In this document: in pieces, positions 16,241 through 25,534 of the stretch
Layout of the letters: each line of letters opens with the position of its first letter
Position numbering within the stretch: the stretch's first letter is position 1
Origin: Afifella pfennigii DSM 17143
Lineage (GTDB): Bacteria > Pseudomonadota > Alphaproteobacteria > Rhizobiales > Afifellaceae
Direction: 5' to 3'
Assembly: GCF_000688515.1 (NCBI RefSeq)
Contig: NZ_JHZK01000009.1
Location: 1 to 64,000, forward strand
Length of the DNA stretch: 64,000 nt
The notes under the pieces: generated by a model
Databases searched by the model: none
Seen by the model: the letters and a program-made list of their open reading frames with translations, nothing else
What the model was told of the DNA's origin: nothing
Translations under genes and position numbers: made by a program

Positions 16241-18040
16241 TCAGGCCTCGACCCTCCTTTCCTGGGCAAGGCGTGCCGAAGCCGGCATGGAGAGCGGGAA
16301 AAGGAGGTCCACGAAGCGCTGTGCCGTCGGTTGCGGCTCGTGATTGGCAAGACCAGGCCGCTCGTTGGCTTCGATGAAGACATAATCCGGCTCGTGCGGC
16401 GCCGTCACCATCAGATCGATGCCGACCACAGGAATGTCGATGCTGCGCGCCGCGTTGATCGCCGCCTCGACCAGCGTTGGATGCACCTGGGCGGTAACGT
16501 CATGGATGGTGCCGCCGGTATGCAGATTGGCCGATTTGCGCACCTGCAAGCGCTCCCCCTTCGGCAACACCGAGCTCATCTCGTAGCCGCCGCGCTTCAC
16601 GCAGCGCTCCGTCTCCGCGTCGACCGGGATGTTCGATTCGCCCCCCGTCGCCGCCGCCCGCCGACGGCTCTGCCGCACGATCAGCTTCTCCACCGTGCTG
16701 GTGCCGTCGCCCAGAACCTCCGCCGGACGGCGCACCGCCGCGGCGACGAGGCGGAAGTTGATGACGATGAGCCTCAGATCCTCGCCCTTGAAATAGGATT
16801 CCAGGATCACCCGGTCGGAGGATTTCTTCGCCTCCGCGATCGCCGCCTTGACGTCCGTGAAGTCGTCGAGATCGACGGCGACCCCCCTACCCTGTTCGCC
16901 GCGCGCCGGCTTCACGACGACGCTGCCATGCTCTTTCAAGAAGCCCTTGATCGCTTCCTCGCCGGCCGCCTCCATCTGCGCCGGCACCTTCACCCCGGCC
17001 TTTTCCACCAGCCGCCGGGTCGCCGCCTTGTCGTCGCAGAGCGACATCGCGACCGCGCTGGTCAGCTCCGACAGGCTTTCGCGGCAGCGCACCGACCGCC
17101 CGCCGGAGGAGAGGCGGAAGAAGCCTGCCGCATCGTCGATGATCTCAACGCCGATGCCGCGCCTGCGTGCCTCGTCGACGATGATCTTGGCGTAGGGGTT
17201 GAGATTGGCCGACGGATCGGGGCCGGAATACAGCCGCTCGTTGATCGGGTTCTTGCGCTTCACCGCGAAGACCGGGATGCGGCGGAAGCCGAGCTTCTCG
17301 TAGAGCGCGATCGCCCGCTCGTTATCGTGCAGGACGGAAAGGTCCATATAGGTGGCGCCACGCGCCAGGTAGTGCTCGGCGAGCCGGCGCACCATCGCCT
17401 CGCCGATACCCGGATGGCGGGCCTGCCCATCCACGGCCAGGCACCAGAGCGAGGAGCCTCGCTCGGGATCCTTGAAGGCCCGCGCATGGTCGATGCCGGT
17501 TACCGTGGCGAGCACCTCGCCGGTCTCGTCGTCCTCAGCGACGAAATAGGTCAGCGCCCGGCTGTCGCGCTTGGACCAGAAGAATTCCGGGTTCATCTGC
17601 ACCATGTTGTGGCTGCCGTAGATGCGGTTCACCGCCTCCGCATCGGCGAGCGAGGTCAGCCGGCGCACGAAAAAGCCCGGCAGCTTGCGCCATTTCGGCC
17701 GATAGGTGGTCAGGTCGAGCCGATAGGTGTGCGAGGGATCGAGGAACAATTCGTTGGGCGCCGCCGCCAGCAGCACATGCGGATCGCGCACATAGAAGGC
17801 GATATCGCGCTGCTCCAGCCCTTCGGCGCGCAGCCTGTCGATAATCGCCTCGTTGCTTTGGAAGGTTTGGGTGAACAGGACCCGGCCCCAGCCGCATTCC
17901 ACGACCGCATCTTGCACGATATCGCTGTCGTCCATGTCCTCATGCACGGGCCGCGCGCCTTGCTCGCGCAGCCGCACCAGCCGCTGCCCCAGTGCTCCAG
18001 CACGCTTGCTCGGCCGATTGCGTTCTGCGCGACGCGCCAT
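16241..18040 (-). CDS. ngg: N-acetylglutaminylglutamine synthetase (GNAT plus ATP-grasp)
   Basis: A 599-residue fusion. An N-terminal GNAT acetyltransferase domain (about residues 110-260) shows the acetyl-CoA loop region QARHPGIGEAMVRRL and the LYEKLGFRR end. The C-terminal ATP-grasp ligase (about 310-580) shows KPARGEQGRGVAVDL and later metal-binding EANERPG. This architecture is that of the NAGGN synthetase, which acetylates and joins glutamines into N-acetylglutaminylglutamine, the precursor of the osmoprotectant. It sits 9 bases after asnO and 20 before the M42 peptidase, in one operon. The high count of Arg and Lys at the N-terminus is typical. Confidence 0.93.
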   Translation of the reverse strand: MARRAERNRPSKRAGALGQRLVRLREQGARPVHEDMDDSDIVQDAVVECGWGRVLFTQTFQSNEAIIDRLRAEGLEQRDIAFYVRDPHVLLAAAPNELFLDPSHTYRLDLTTYRPKWRKLPGFFVRRLTSLADAEAVNRIYGSHNMVQMNPEFFWSKRDSRALTYFVAEDDETGEVLATVTGIDHARAFKDPERGSSLWCLAVDGQARHPGIGEAMVRRLAEHYLARGATYMDLSVLHDNERAIALYEKLGFRRIPVFAVKRKNPINERLYSGPDPSANLNPYAKIIVDEARRRGIGVEIIDDAAGFFRLSSGGRSVRCRESLSELTSAVAMSLCDDKAATRRLVEKAGVKVPAQMEAAGEEAIKGFLKEHGSVVVKPARGEQGRGVAVDLDDFTDVKAAIAEAKKSSDRVILESYFKGEDLRLIVINFRLVAAAVRRPAEVLGDGTSTVEKLIVRQSRRRAAATGGESNIPVDAETERCVKRGGYEMSSVLPKGERLQVRKSANLHTGGTIHDVTAQVHPTLVEAAINAARSIDIPVVGIDLMVTAPHEPDYVFIEANERPGLANHEPQPTAQRFVDLLFPLSMPASARLAQERRVEA

Positions 18041-18049
18041 TTCCGCCCC

Positions 18050-19825
18050 CTAAAGCTCGTGGTTCTGCAGCCAAAGCTCCAGGAGCCCTACCTGCCAGAG
18101 CTCTGAGCCCCTGAGCGGCGTGATATGCGCCGACGGCTCCTCAAACAGCGCCTGCAGGTAATCCTCCCGAAAGAGACCGCGTTCACGCGCCGGCTGGCTG
18201 GTCAGGGCGTCGCGCACCATGTCGAGCGTGTCGCCGGAGATGTATTTCAGGGCCGGCACCGGAAAATAGCCTTTCTCGCGGTCCACCACCTCGCGCGGCA
18301 CCACCTCGCGCGCCACCGCCTTCAATACGCCCTTGCCGCCATCGGCGAGCTTGTGCTCCGGCGGGATGCGCGCGGCAAGTTCGGCAAGCTCGTGGTCGAG
18401 GAAAGGCACACGCGCCTCCAGCCCCCAGGCCATGGTCATGTTGTCGACCCGCTTCACCGGATCGTCGACCAGCATGATGGTGGAATCAAGCCTCAAGGCC
18501 TTGTCCACCGGATCCTCCGCCCCGGCGCGGTTGAACTGCGCCTCCACGAAGGCCCGCGCCTCGTCGCGCGCCAGCATCCATTCCGGCGAAAGATGGCGTG
18601 CCAGCTTGTCGTGGTCGCGGTCGAAGAAGACCTTGGCGTAGTCGCCGGCCGGATCGTTGGAGGCGGCCAGCGGCGGATACCAATGGTATCCGCCGAAGAC
18701 CTCGTCGGCGCCCTGGCCGGACTGCACCACCTTGATATGCTTCGCCACCTCTCGGGAGAGCAGGTAGAAGCCGATATTGTCGTAGGAGACCATCGGCTCC
18801 GACATGGCGGCAATCGCGCCCGGCAGCTCCTTCAGAAGGTCGGATGAGGGCACGAAGAGCTTGCGATGGTCGGTCTGAAACCGCTCCGCGATGATGTCCG
18901 AATAAACGAATTCGTCGCCCTTCTCGCCATGCGCCGCCTCAAACCCGATGGAGAAGGTCATCAGGCCCTTCTGGCCGGCTTCCGCGAGAAGGCCGACGAT
19001 GAGTGAGGAATCGACGCCGCCGGACAGGAGCACGCCGACCGGCACGTCGGCCACCATGCGCCGCTCGACGGCCTTCTTCAGCGCATCGAGCACCATGTCG
19101 CGCCATTCCTCGAAAGGCCGCGTGATTTCCTCCGAGCTGCGCTCGAAGGCGGGATCCCAATAGACCTTCTCGCGGCTCGTCCCGTCCGCCTCGATCACCT
19201 TGACGGTGGCGGGCGGCAGCTTCCTGACACCCTTGAGCATGGTGTAGGGCGCCGGCACCACCGCGTGGAAACTCATGTAGAATTGCAGCGCCACCGGATC
19301 GATCGCCGTGTCGACGCCGCCCGCCGCCACCAGCGCCGGCAGCGAGGAGGCGAAGCGCAGCCACTTGCCGTTCTCGGCGAGATAGAGCGGTTTGATGCCG
19401 AAGCGGTCGCGCGCCAACACCACGCGGCCGCTCTCGCGCTCGTGGATGGCGAAGGCGAACATGCCGTGGAAGCGGTTGACGCAATCCTCGCCGAAAGCGT
19501 GATAGGCTTTCAGGATCACTTCCGTGTCGCCGGAGGAAAAGAAGCGGTAGCCCTTGCCTTCCAGCTCCGCGCGCAGCTCCTTGTAGTTGTAGACGCAGCC
19601 GTTGAAGACGATGGTCAGGCCGAGATCGGGGTCGCTCAGCGGCTGCTCGGAGCGCGCCGACAGGTCGATGATCTTCAGTCGCCGATGACCGAACGCCACC
19701 GCACCGCGCATGATCGCGCCGGAAGCGTCGGGGCCGCGCGCTGCAAGCACGTCGAGCATGCGTCCGATGGAAGAAGGGTCGGCCGGTGAGCCATCGAAGC
19801 TCACTTCGCCGCAAATGCCGCACAT
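18050..19825 (-). CDS. asnO: N-acetylglutaminylglutamine amidotransferase (AsnO)
   Basis: A 591-residue asparagine synthetase-like enzyme. The first residues MCGICGE give Cys2 as the glutaminase nucleophile of a class II amidotransferase domain (about 1-210). The synthetase domain carries the PP-loop SGGVDSS at 268-274. In the NAGGN operon this protein amidates the dipeptide to give N-acetylglutaminylglutamine amide, a compatible solute made under salt stress. It is the first gene of the operon. A generic asparagine synthetase is the alternative, but the fixed neighbours ngg and M42 peptidase settle the assignment. Confidence 0.94.
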   Translation of the reverse strand: MCGICGEVSFDGSPADPSSIGRMLDVLAARGPDASGAIMRGAVAFGHRRLKIIDLSARSEQPLSDPDLGLTIVFNGCVYNYKELRAELEGKGYRFFSSGDTEVILKAYHAFGEDCVNRFHGMFAFAIHERESGRVVLARDRFGIKPLYLAENGKWLRFASSLPALVAAGGVDTAIDPVALQFYMSFHAVVPAPYTMLKGVRKLPPATVKVIEADGTSREKVYWDPAFERSSEEITRPFEEWRDMVLDALKKAVERRMVADVPVGVLLSGGVDSSLIVGLLAEAGQKGLMTFSIGFEAAHGEKGDEFVYSDIIAERFQTDHRKLFVPSSDLLKELPGAIAAMSEPMVSYDNIGFYLLSREVAKHIKVVQSGQGADEVFGGYHWYPPLAASNDPAGDYAKVFFDRDHDKLARHLSPEWMLARDEARAFVEAQFNRAGAEDPVDKALRLDSTIMLVDDPVKRVDNMTMAWGLEARVPFLDHELAELAARIPPEHKLADGGKGVLKAVAREVVPREVVDREKGYFPVPALKYISGDTLDMVRDALTSQPARERGLFREDYLQALFEEPSAHITPLRGSELWQVGLLELWLQNHEL

Positions 19826-19858
19826 GGGGAAATGTCTCTGCTGGTTGGCTGTCGTGGT

Positions 19859-19879
19859 GACGGGCTTGCCCGTCTTTTT
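19859..19879 (+). terminator. Terminator-like hairpin in the asnO leader, facing the plus strand
   Basis: A 6-bp stem (19859-19864 with 19869-19874), loop CTTG, followed by five T on the plus strand. It lies about 34 bases upstream of the asnO ATG, but no plus-strand gene ends here. It may stop antisense transcription or be an asnO leader structure. Confidence 0.4.
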
Positions 19880-20030
19880 AGTGATTGAGACCGAAAGGTC
19901 AAAAAACCCCGCCGCCGCAAGCGCGGCTCGCGCGCCCGACGAAGCCCGTCAGCCCTGGCCAGAACCGGCCGCTATGCCCTAGAAACCTATGGGCAAACTT
20001 GCCTTTTCCGTGCCTCCGAAGGAACCCTGC

Positions 20031-21203
20031 GTGCAGATCACCGACATTCGCGAGACGGTCGTGCCGATCGCCTCGCCCATCAAGAACGCCTATATCGATT
20101 TCTCCAAGATGACGGCGAGCGTCGTCGCGCTCGTCACCGATGTGGTGCGCGACGGCGAGCCGGTGATCGGCTACGGCTTCAACTCCAACGGTCGTTACGG
20201 CGCCAGCGGACTTCTGCGCGAGCGCTTCATCCCGCGCCTCAAAGAGGCCGATCCGGCGCGGCTCCTCAACGACGCCGGCGACAATCTCTCACCGGAGCGC
20301 ATCTTCGACACGCTCATGGCCAACGAGAAGCCCGGCGGCCATGGCGAGCGCTCCGTCGCCGTCGGCGTCATCGACATGGCGGTCTGGGATGCGGTCGCCA
20401 AGATCGCCGGCAAACCGCTCTACCGGCATCTCGCCGATGCCTATGGAGACGGCACGGTCGATGCGGACGCGTTCGTTTATGCGGCCGGCGGCTATTACTA
20501 TCCCGGCAAGGGCCTCGCCGCGCTTCAGGACGAGATGCGCCGCTACCGCGACCTGGGCTACGAGGTCGTCAAGATGAAGATCGGCGGCGCCCCACTGGCA
20601 GAGGACATCGCCCGTATCGAGGCGGTCTTGGAGGTGGTGGGCGAGGGCCGCTATCTCGCCGTCGACGCCAATGGCCGTTTCGACCTTGAAACGGCGATCG
20701 CCTATGCCGAGGCGATGCGGCCCTACGATCTGTTCTGGTACGAGGAGGCGGGCGACCCTCTCGACTACGCGCTCCAGGCCGAACTCGCCCGCCATTACGA
20801 CGGACCGATGGCGACGGGCGAGAACCTCTTCTCCCACCAGGATGCCCGCAACCTCCTGCGCTATGGCGGCATGCGGCCGGATCGCGACGTGCTGCAATTC
20901 GACTGCGCCCTCTCCTATGGGCTCGTCGAATACATGCGCACGCTTCAGCTTCTGCCCGAATATGGCTTCACCGGCCGCAACGTCGTCCCGCATGGCGGCC
21001 ATCAGCTCTCGCTCAACATCGCCGCCGGCCTGAAGCTCGGCGGCAACGAATCCTACCCGGAGGTCTTCGCGCCATTCGGCGGCTTCGCCGATGCGCTGAG
21101 CGTCGCGAACGGCCGGGTCGGGCTGCCGGACGCGCCGGGGATCGGCTTTGAGGCGAAGGCGAAACTGATCGACACGCTGCGCCGGGCGACCGGCACCGGC
21201 TGA
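20031..21203 (+). CDS. tarD: D-tartrate dehydratase-like enolase-superfamily enzyme
   Basis: About 390 residues of the mandelate racemase/enolase type. The KMK motif (Lys181, Lys183), the metal-ligand segment LAVDANGRFD and the general acid/base His in VPHGGHQLS are visible. The overall pattern (NAYIDF, GYGFNSNGRYG, EKPGGHGERSVAVG, YAAGGYYYPGKG) matches my memory of the Bradyrhizobium D-tartrate dehydratase. The reaction would be dehydration of D-tartrate to oxaloacetate. I start it at a GTG (20031) because AAGGA precedes it and it aligns with the family N-terminus; an ATG at 19989 would add 14 residues. Other acid-sugar substrates remain possible. It is not in an obvious operon. Confidence 0.82.
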   Translation: MQITDIRETVVPIASPIKNAYIDFSKMTASVVALVTDVVRDGEPVIGYGFNSNGRYGASGLLRERFIPRLKEADPARLLNDAGDNLSPERIFDTLMANEKPGGHGERSVAVGVIDMAVWDAVAKIAGKPLYRHLADAYGDGTVDADAFVYAAGGYYYPGKGLAALQDEMRRYRDLGYEVVKMKIGGAPLAEDIARIEAVLEVVGEGRYLAVDANGRFDLETAIAYAEAMRPYDLFWYEEAGDPLDYALQAELARHYDGPMATGENLFSHQDARNLLRYGGMRPDRDVLQFDCALSYGLVEYMRTLQLLPEYGFTGRNVVPHGGHQLSLNIAAGLKLGGNESYPEVFAPFGGFADALSVANGRVGLPDAPGIGFEAKAKLIDTLRRATGTG

Positions 21204-21357
21204 TCGCCTCTTCAACACATCCCCTCTTCAACACAACGTTATCGGCTTATCGGTGCCCTGCCGGAACCCGCGGGGGCGCTGCCCCTTGGCGTTCACAAGG
21301 GCGACACGCCGCGGCCTGCCTCAAGGAGGACAGCGATCGGGGCCAAGAAGGAGACGA

Positions 21358-22506
21358 ATGCGCATGCCAAAGACATTGCTTGCCACAGCCGGCCTTGCTT
21401 CCGTGCTGATGGCCGGGCCGGCGCTGGCTGAAGAGACCTACGCCACCGAGGGGCCGTCGATCGCCGTTGAGACCGTTGCCAGCGGGCTTTCCCACCCCTG
21501 GGGCCTCGCCTTCCTGCCGGACGGCTCCATGCTGGTGACGGAGCGGCCGGGCAATCTCCTTCACGTCACGCCCGAAGGCGCGGTATCGGAGCCGCTCTCC
21601 GGCCTCCCGGAAGTCGATAACCGTCGTCAGGGCGGCCTTCTCGACGTGGCGCTCGATCCCGATTTCGCCGACAACCGCCTCATCTATTGGAGCTATGCCG
21701 AGCCCGGCGAGGACGGCACGACGAGCACCGCCGTCGCCCGTGGACGGCTCAACGACGCGGTGAGGGAAGTGGAGGATGTGAACGTCATCTTCTCGCAAGA
21801 GCCGAAGGTGGCGAGCACCATGCATTACGGCTCGCGTCTCGTCTTCGACGGCAACGGGCATCTCTTCATCACGCTCGGTGAGCGCTCGGCGCGCCAATTC
21901 CGCGACCAGGCTCAGGATTTGGATTCCCATCTCGGCAAGGTGGTGCGCCTTCATCACGACGGCTCGGTGCCTGAGGACAATCCCTATGTCGGCGAGGCCG
22001 GCGCGCTTGCCGAAATCTGGTCCTACGGCCACCGCAACATCCAGGCCGCGGCGATGCATCCTGAAACCGGCGAGCTATGGGAGATCGAGCACGGCCCGCG
22101 CGGCGGCGACGAGCTTAACATCGCCCGTCCCGCAGAGAATTACGGCTGGCCGGTCATCTCCTACGGCGTCAATTACGACGGTAGCCCGGTGGGTACCGGC
22201 AAGGCCGAGGCCGAAGGCATGGTCGACCCGATCTATCAATGGACGCCGGTCATCGCCCCCTCCGGCATGACCTTCTACGAAGGCGAGATGTTCCCCGACT
22301 GGGGCGGCGACCTCTTTGTCGGCGGCCTTGCCTCACGCGCTCTGGTACGTCTGGAGATTGAGGGCGAGGATGTCACGCATGAGGAGCGGCTCCTGACGGA
22401 GCTCGGCATGCGCATCCGCGATGTCGTGGAAGGCCCGGAGGGCGCCATCTATCTGCTGACCGACGAAGCCGACGGCAAGGTGCTTCGCGTCAGCGCCGCG
22501 CAATAG
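21358..22506 (+). CDS. Secreted PQQ-dependent aldose (sugar) dehydrogenase
   Basis: A 382-residue protein with a Sec signal peptide (about residues 1-24, cleavage after ALA). The mature part is a six-bladed propeller of the soluble glucose/aldose sugar dehydrogenase family, with LSHPWGLAFLPDG (catalytic His region), YGHRNIQ and EHGPRGGDELN motifs that bind PQQ and calcium. It would oxidise aldose sugars in the periplasm. The ATG at 21358 has AGAAGGAG just upstream; the open frame begins earlier but without signal peptide character. No PQQ synthesis genes are in the window. Confidence 0.87.
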   Translation: MRMPKTLLATAGLASVLMAGPALAEETYATEGPSIAVETVASGLSHPWGLAFLPDGSMLVTERPGNLLHVTPEGAVSEPLSGLPEVDNRRQGGLLDVALDPDFADNRLIYWSYAEPGEDGTTSTAVARGRLNDAVREVEDVNVIFSQEPKVASTMHYGSRLVFDGNGHLFITLGERSARQFRDQAQDLDSHLGKVVRLHHDGSVPEDNPYVGEAGALAEIWSYGHRNIQAAAMHPETGELWEIEHGPRGGDELNIARPAENYGWPVISYGVNYDGSPVGTGKAEAEGMVDPIYQWTPVIAPSGMTFYEGEMFPDWGGDLFVGGLASRALVRLEIEGEDVTHEERLLTELGMRIRDVVEGPEGAIYLLTDEADGKVLRVSAAQ

Positions 22507-22536
22507 GGCCACGGAGCGGTAGGTTGGGCAGCAGGC

Positions 22537-22926
22537 TCAGCAGAGCAGCTTTTCAAGCTCGCGCACCAGATGCCGGCCCATGACCGGCTTGGCGAGGACT
22601 GGCGCGCCGGGAAAGCGCGGCGTCAACTCCTCGCGCCTGCCATGGCCGGTGCAGAAAAGAAACGGTATGCCGTTCTCCGCGAGCAACTCCGCGGCCGGAT
22701 AGACCTCTTCGCCCCGAAGGTTGATATCCAGGACGGCGGCCGAATGATGCGGTTCGATCTCCGCGATGGCGAGCGCCTCCGCCAGTGTCGTCGCGAAGGT
22801 CACCGCCGCGCCGGCCTTTTCGAGCTCGTAGGCGAGGTCGATGGCGACAAGCGCCTCGTCCTCAACGAGCAGAATATTCTGGTCTCGAAGAGGTGTCGTA
22901 CCCTCTCCTCCCTGCGATCCAAGCAT
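22537..22926 (-). CDS. Single-domain response regulator
   Basis: About 129 residues, only a receiver domain. Acidic residues Glu22 and Asp23, phosphoacceptor Asp67 (VLDINL), Thr93 and Lys113 (LAKPV) are all present. With no output domain it acts by protein contact or as a phosphate sink. It lies 113 bases after an HWE kinase on the same strand and is probably its partner. The frame extends upstream to 22962; I prefer the ATG at 22926. Confidence 0.82.
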   Translation of the reverse strand: MLGSQGGEGTTPLRDQNILLVEDEALVAIDLAYELEKAGAAVTFATTLAEALAIAEIEPHHSAAVLDINLRGEEVYPAAELLAENGIPFLFCTGHGRREELTPRFPGAPVLAKPVMGRHLVRELEKLLC

Positions 22927-23039
22927 TCCGGGAAATTTTCTCCTGTGGGGCCGTCTACTCAAAAACGCTGCGGCGGGCGCAGCTTAGCTGGGTTTCAACG
23001 CCGCCGAGCTTGGTCGGTTCCCCCAGACTGGAGATTTTT

Positions 23040-25328
23040 TCACTGCGTCGCGACTGCGGCGTCTTCGCTTGCCTGCGCCGGTCGAGCCGGCTGGCCCGAC
23101 CTGTCTGCATCGTCCGCCTCGGCTGCGCCGAGGCTCGCTTCCAGACGGAAGGTCAAGCCCTCCTCGCCGTAGACGACGTGGGTCTTGGCCTGCAGCTGCA
23201 CCTTCAGGACCTCGGCGAGGAGGCGCGAGCCGAAGCCTTGCCGCTCCGGCGGCGCGGCCGGCGGGCCGCCCCGTTCCTGCCATTCCAGAAGGAGTGTCGG
23301 AGCCCTCACCTCGTCTGCCGGCGCCTGCAAGTGCCAGCGTACCGTCACGCGTCCTTCCGGCTTCGACAGCGCGCCGTGCTTGGCGGCGTTCGTCGCCAGC
23401 TCGTGCATGGCCATGCCGATCGGCACTGCCTGGGTCGCGCTCAGCTCGATATCCGGTCCCTCCAGCACATAGTCGCCTGCATAGGGCTCAAGCTGTTCCC
23501 GCAGCAGGTCCTTCAAGGGCGCTTTTTCCCAAGACCATTCCGTCAGAAGGGTGTGCGTCGCCGCCAAGGAGGCCAGGCGACCGGAGAAAGCTTCGTTGAA
23601 AGCCGCCACGTCCTCCACCGAGCGTGCCGTCAGCCCGGCGATCGCCTGGACGATGGCGAGCGTGTTCTTCACCCGGTGATGCAACTCGCGGATGAGAAGC
23701 TCCTGGCGCTTCTGAGTGGCCTTGCGTGCGGCGATTTCCGCCTGCGCCGCGGTAAAAAGATGCGCGTTGTCGATGGCAATGGCCGCCTGCGCGGCAAGCC
23801 CGAGGATGAGGCGTTCCGAACGCGCCGAGAAGACCGCCGTCCGGCTATGCAGGAAGATCAGGCGGCCGAGATTTTTTCCCGAGCGCGAGGCGACGGGAAC
23901 GGCCAGAAGTGAGTGAATTCTTGGCCCCGCCGATGCCGCCTTGCCCCCCGGATCCCCGTCCTCCTCGTGAAGGTTCGCGCTGCGCCTGATGCCCTGCATG
24001 GCCAGGAGCTGCGCCTGGCGCTCCTGCAAGAAGCGCCGAAACGCCTCTGCGCTGGCGCCCGGCCTTACATAGAAGGCCTGCAAGGCCGCGGCGGCTGCGC
24101 CCTCCGCCTCTCCTGCGGCATCGGCGCCGAGGAAGGCAGCGCATTCGGCCCCGGTCAGCACCACGCCGGCATCGACCACCGCCCGGACGGCACGGTCGGG
24201 ATCGAGTTCGGCGGAAAGGATGCGCGAAGCTCCGTTCAGCGCCTCAAGGGCCTGCGTCTCCTCTTCCAGCGCCGCGGTGCGTCGCGCCACCTCCTGCTGC
24301 AGGAAATCGCGGCTCGCCGCGTCGCGCCGCGCCTCGTGGCGCGCATAGGCGGTCAGCCCGAGCAGCGACAAAATCGCCGCCAGTGCGAAGACACCATAGG
24401 GCCAGGCATTGCCGAGCCAGAGGGAAACGAGCGCGTGAGTCGGCACCGAAACGCGCACATAGACCGGCAGCGCGCCGACCTGATGATAGGCGCCGAAGCG
24501 GGTCTCGCCATTCTGGGCGAGCTGGGTGAAGCGGCCCTCCCCCGGCCCGGCGGCGAGCAAGGCTTCCAGCTCTTCGCTGAAGCCCGGCAGGTCGGTGAGC
24601 GCGGCGTGCGGATGGCGCGCGAGCACGGCCTGGTCGCTGCGCCGAAACAGCGTCACCAAGGCCTGGGGCGGCAAGGGAATGCGTTCCCAGAACGAGTGGA
24701 AATAGGCAAGGTCGAGCGTGGCGAAGGCGACGCCCCGGAAGCTGCCATCGGCTTCCTCCAGACGACGACTGACGAGGAAGGTGGCGCGCTCCGTCACGCG
24801 GCCGACGATCGGCATGCCGACATAAAGCGCGCCGCCGGGCTGAAGATGCGCCCTGAAGGCGTCGCGGTCGCTGGCCTGCGAGGCCGGGGCGGGAAAGGCG
24901 AAGGTCGTCAGGCGCAGCTTCCCATCGGTATCGTTCAGCCACAGATCATCGACATAGGGCAGGTCGGCACGCACCGCCGCCAGCTCGTCGTAAAGGCCGC
25001 GCGATGTCTCGACCTCCTCCCAGCTCATGCTCTGGCTCGCCACGGCCGCCTTCTCCAGCGCCAGATCAGAGACCTCGAAGAGCCGCGCGGCATGGTCGGC
25101 CAGGAAGAAGGCGGCGCTGCGCGTGGCGTCTTCGGTCTTTTGCGACAGCTCGCGCCATTGCTCGAAAGCCAGCAGCGACACGGCGGCCAGAACCGTCAGC
25201 GCGCCGACAAGGCCGACAAGCGCCGCCAGGCGCGCCACGGAGGGCGCCAGCACCGATTTCAATCGTCTCACCTGGCGCATCGCCGCAACCGCCCGCTCAT
25301 GCGGCCGGGCCGGGCCGCGGCGTCTCAA
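23040..25328 (-). CDS. HWE-family sensor histidine kinase with extracytoplasmic sensor and GAF domain
   Basis: Up to 762 residues. An N-terminal helix (about 33-58), a periplasmic Cache-type sensor (about 60-300), a second helix (about 310-330), a short coiled coil, a GAF-like domain (about 370-530) and an HWE/HisKA_2 kinase domain. The phospho-acceptor motif ELHHRVKNT lies near residue 550 and the ATP-binding motif MHELATNAAKHGALS near residue 640, both typical of HWE kinases. The ligand is unknown. It probably signals to the receiver gene just downstream. An ATG 16 codons in (25280) may be the true start. Confidence 0.85.
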   Translation of the reverse strand: MRRRGPARPHERAVAAMRQVRRLKSVLAPSVARLAALVGLVGALTVLAAVSLLAFEQWRELSQKTEDATRSAAFFLADHAARLFEVSDLALEKAAVASQSMSWEEVETSRGLYDELAAVRADLPYVDDLWLNDTDGKLRLTTFAFPAPASQASDRDAFRAHLQPGGALYVGMPIVGRVTERATFLVSRRLEEADGSFRGVAFATLDLAYFHSFWERIPLPPQALVTLFRRSDQAVLARHPHAALTDLPGFSEELEALLAAGPGEGRFTQLAQNGETRFGAYHQVGALPVYVRVSVPTHALVSLWLGNAWPYGVFALAAILSLLGLTAYARHEARRDAASRDFLQQEVARRTAALEEETQALEALNGASRILSAELDPDRAVRAVVDAGVVLTGAECAAFLGADAAGEAEGAAAAALQAFYVRPGASAEAFRRFLQERQAQLLAMQGIRRSANLHEEDGDPGGKAASAGPRIHSLLAVPVASRSGKNLGRLIFLHSRTAVFSARSERLILGLAAQAAIAIDNAHLFTAAQAEIAARKATQKRQELLIRELHHRVKNTLAIVQAIAGLTARSVEDVAAFNEAFSGRLASLAATHTLLTEWSWEKAPLKDLLREQLEPYAGDYVLEGPDIELSATQAVPIGMAMHELATNAAKHGALSKPEGRVTVRWHLQAPADEVRAPTLLLEWQERGGPPAAPPERQGFGSRLLAEVLKVQLQAKTHVVYGEEGLTFRLEASLGAAEADDADRSGQPARPAQASEDAAVATQ

Positions 25329-25534
25329 ACAAGTTCAGACACACAGAAACGCTCGCTCTCGCCATCAGCGCCGAGCCGCCGGGTTGGACATGGCTCTCAT
25401 CTAGGTTGGGAACTTATCAAGGTCCATGCGATGATTGTGAAAGCCTGGCAAGGGCGGCGCCACCTTCCTCTCTCGGCTGAAGCGGTTTAACGGATGCGGC
25501 GCAAGAGCTGAAGCCGACGGGGGCGAAATGAGCG

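Noticed and set aside
18050-19825. General asparagine synthetase AsnB
   Set aside because: The motifs alone would allow it, but the tight operon with ngg and the M42 peptidase identifies the NAGGN amidotransferase.
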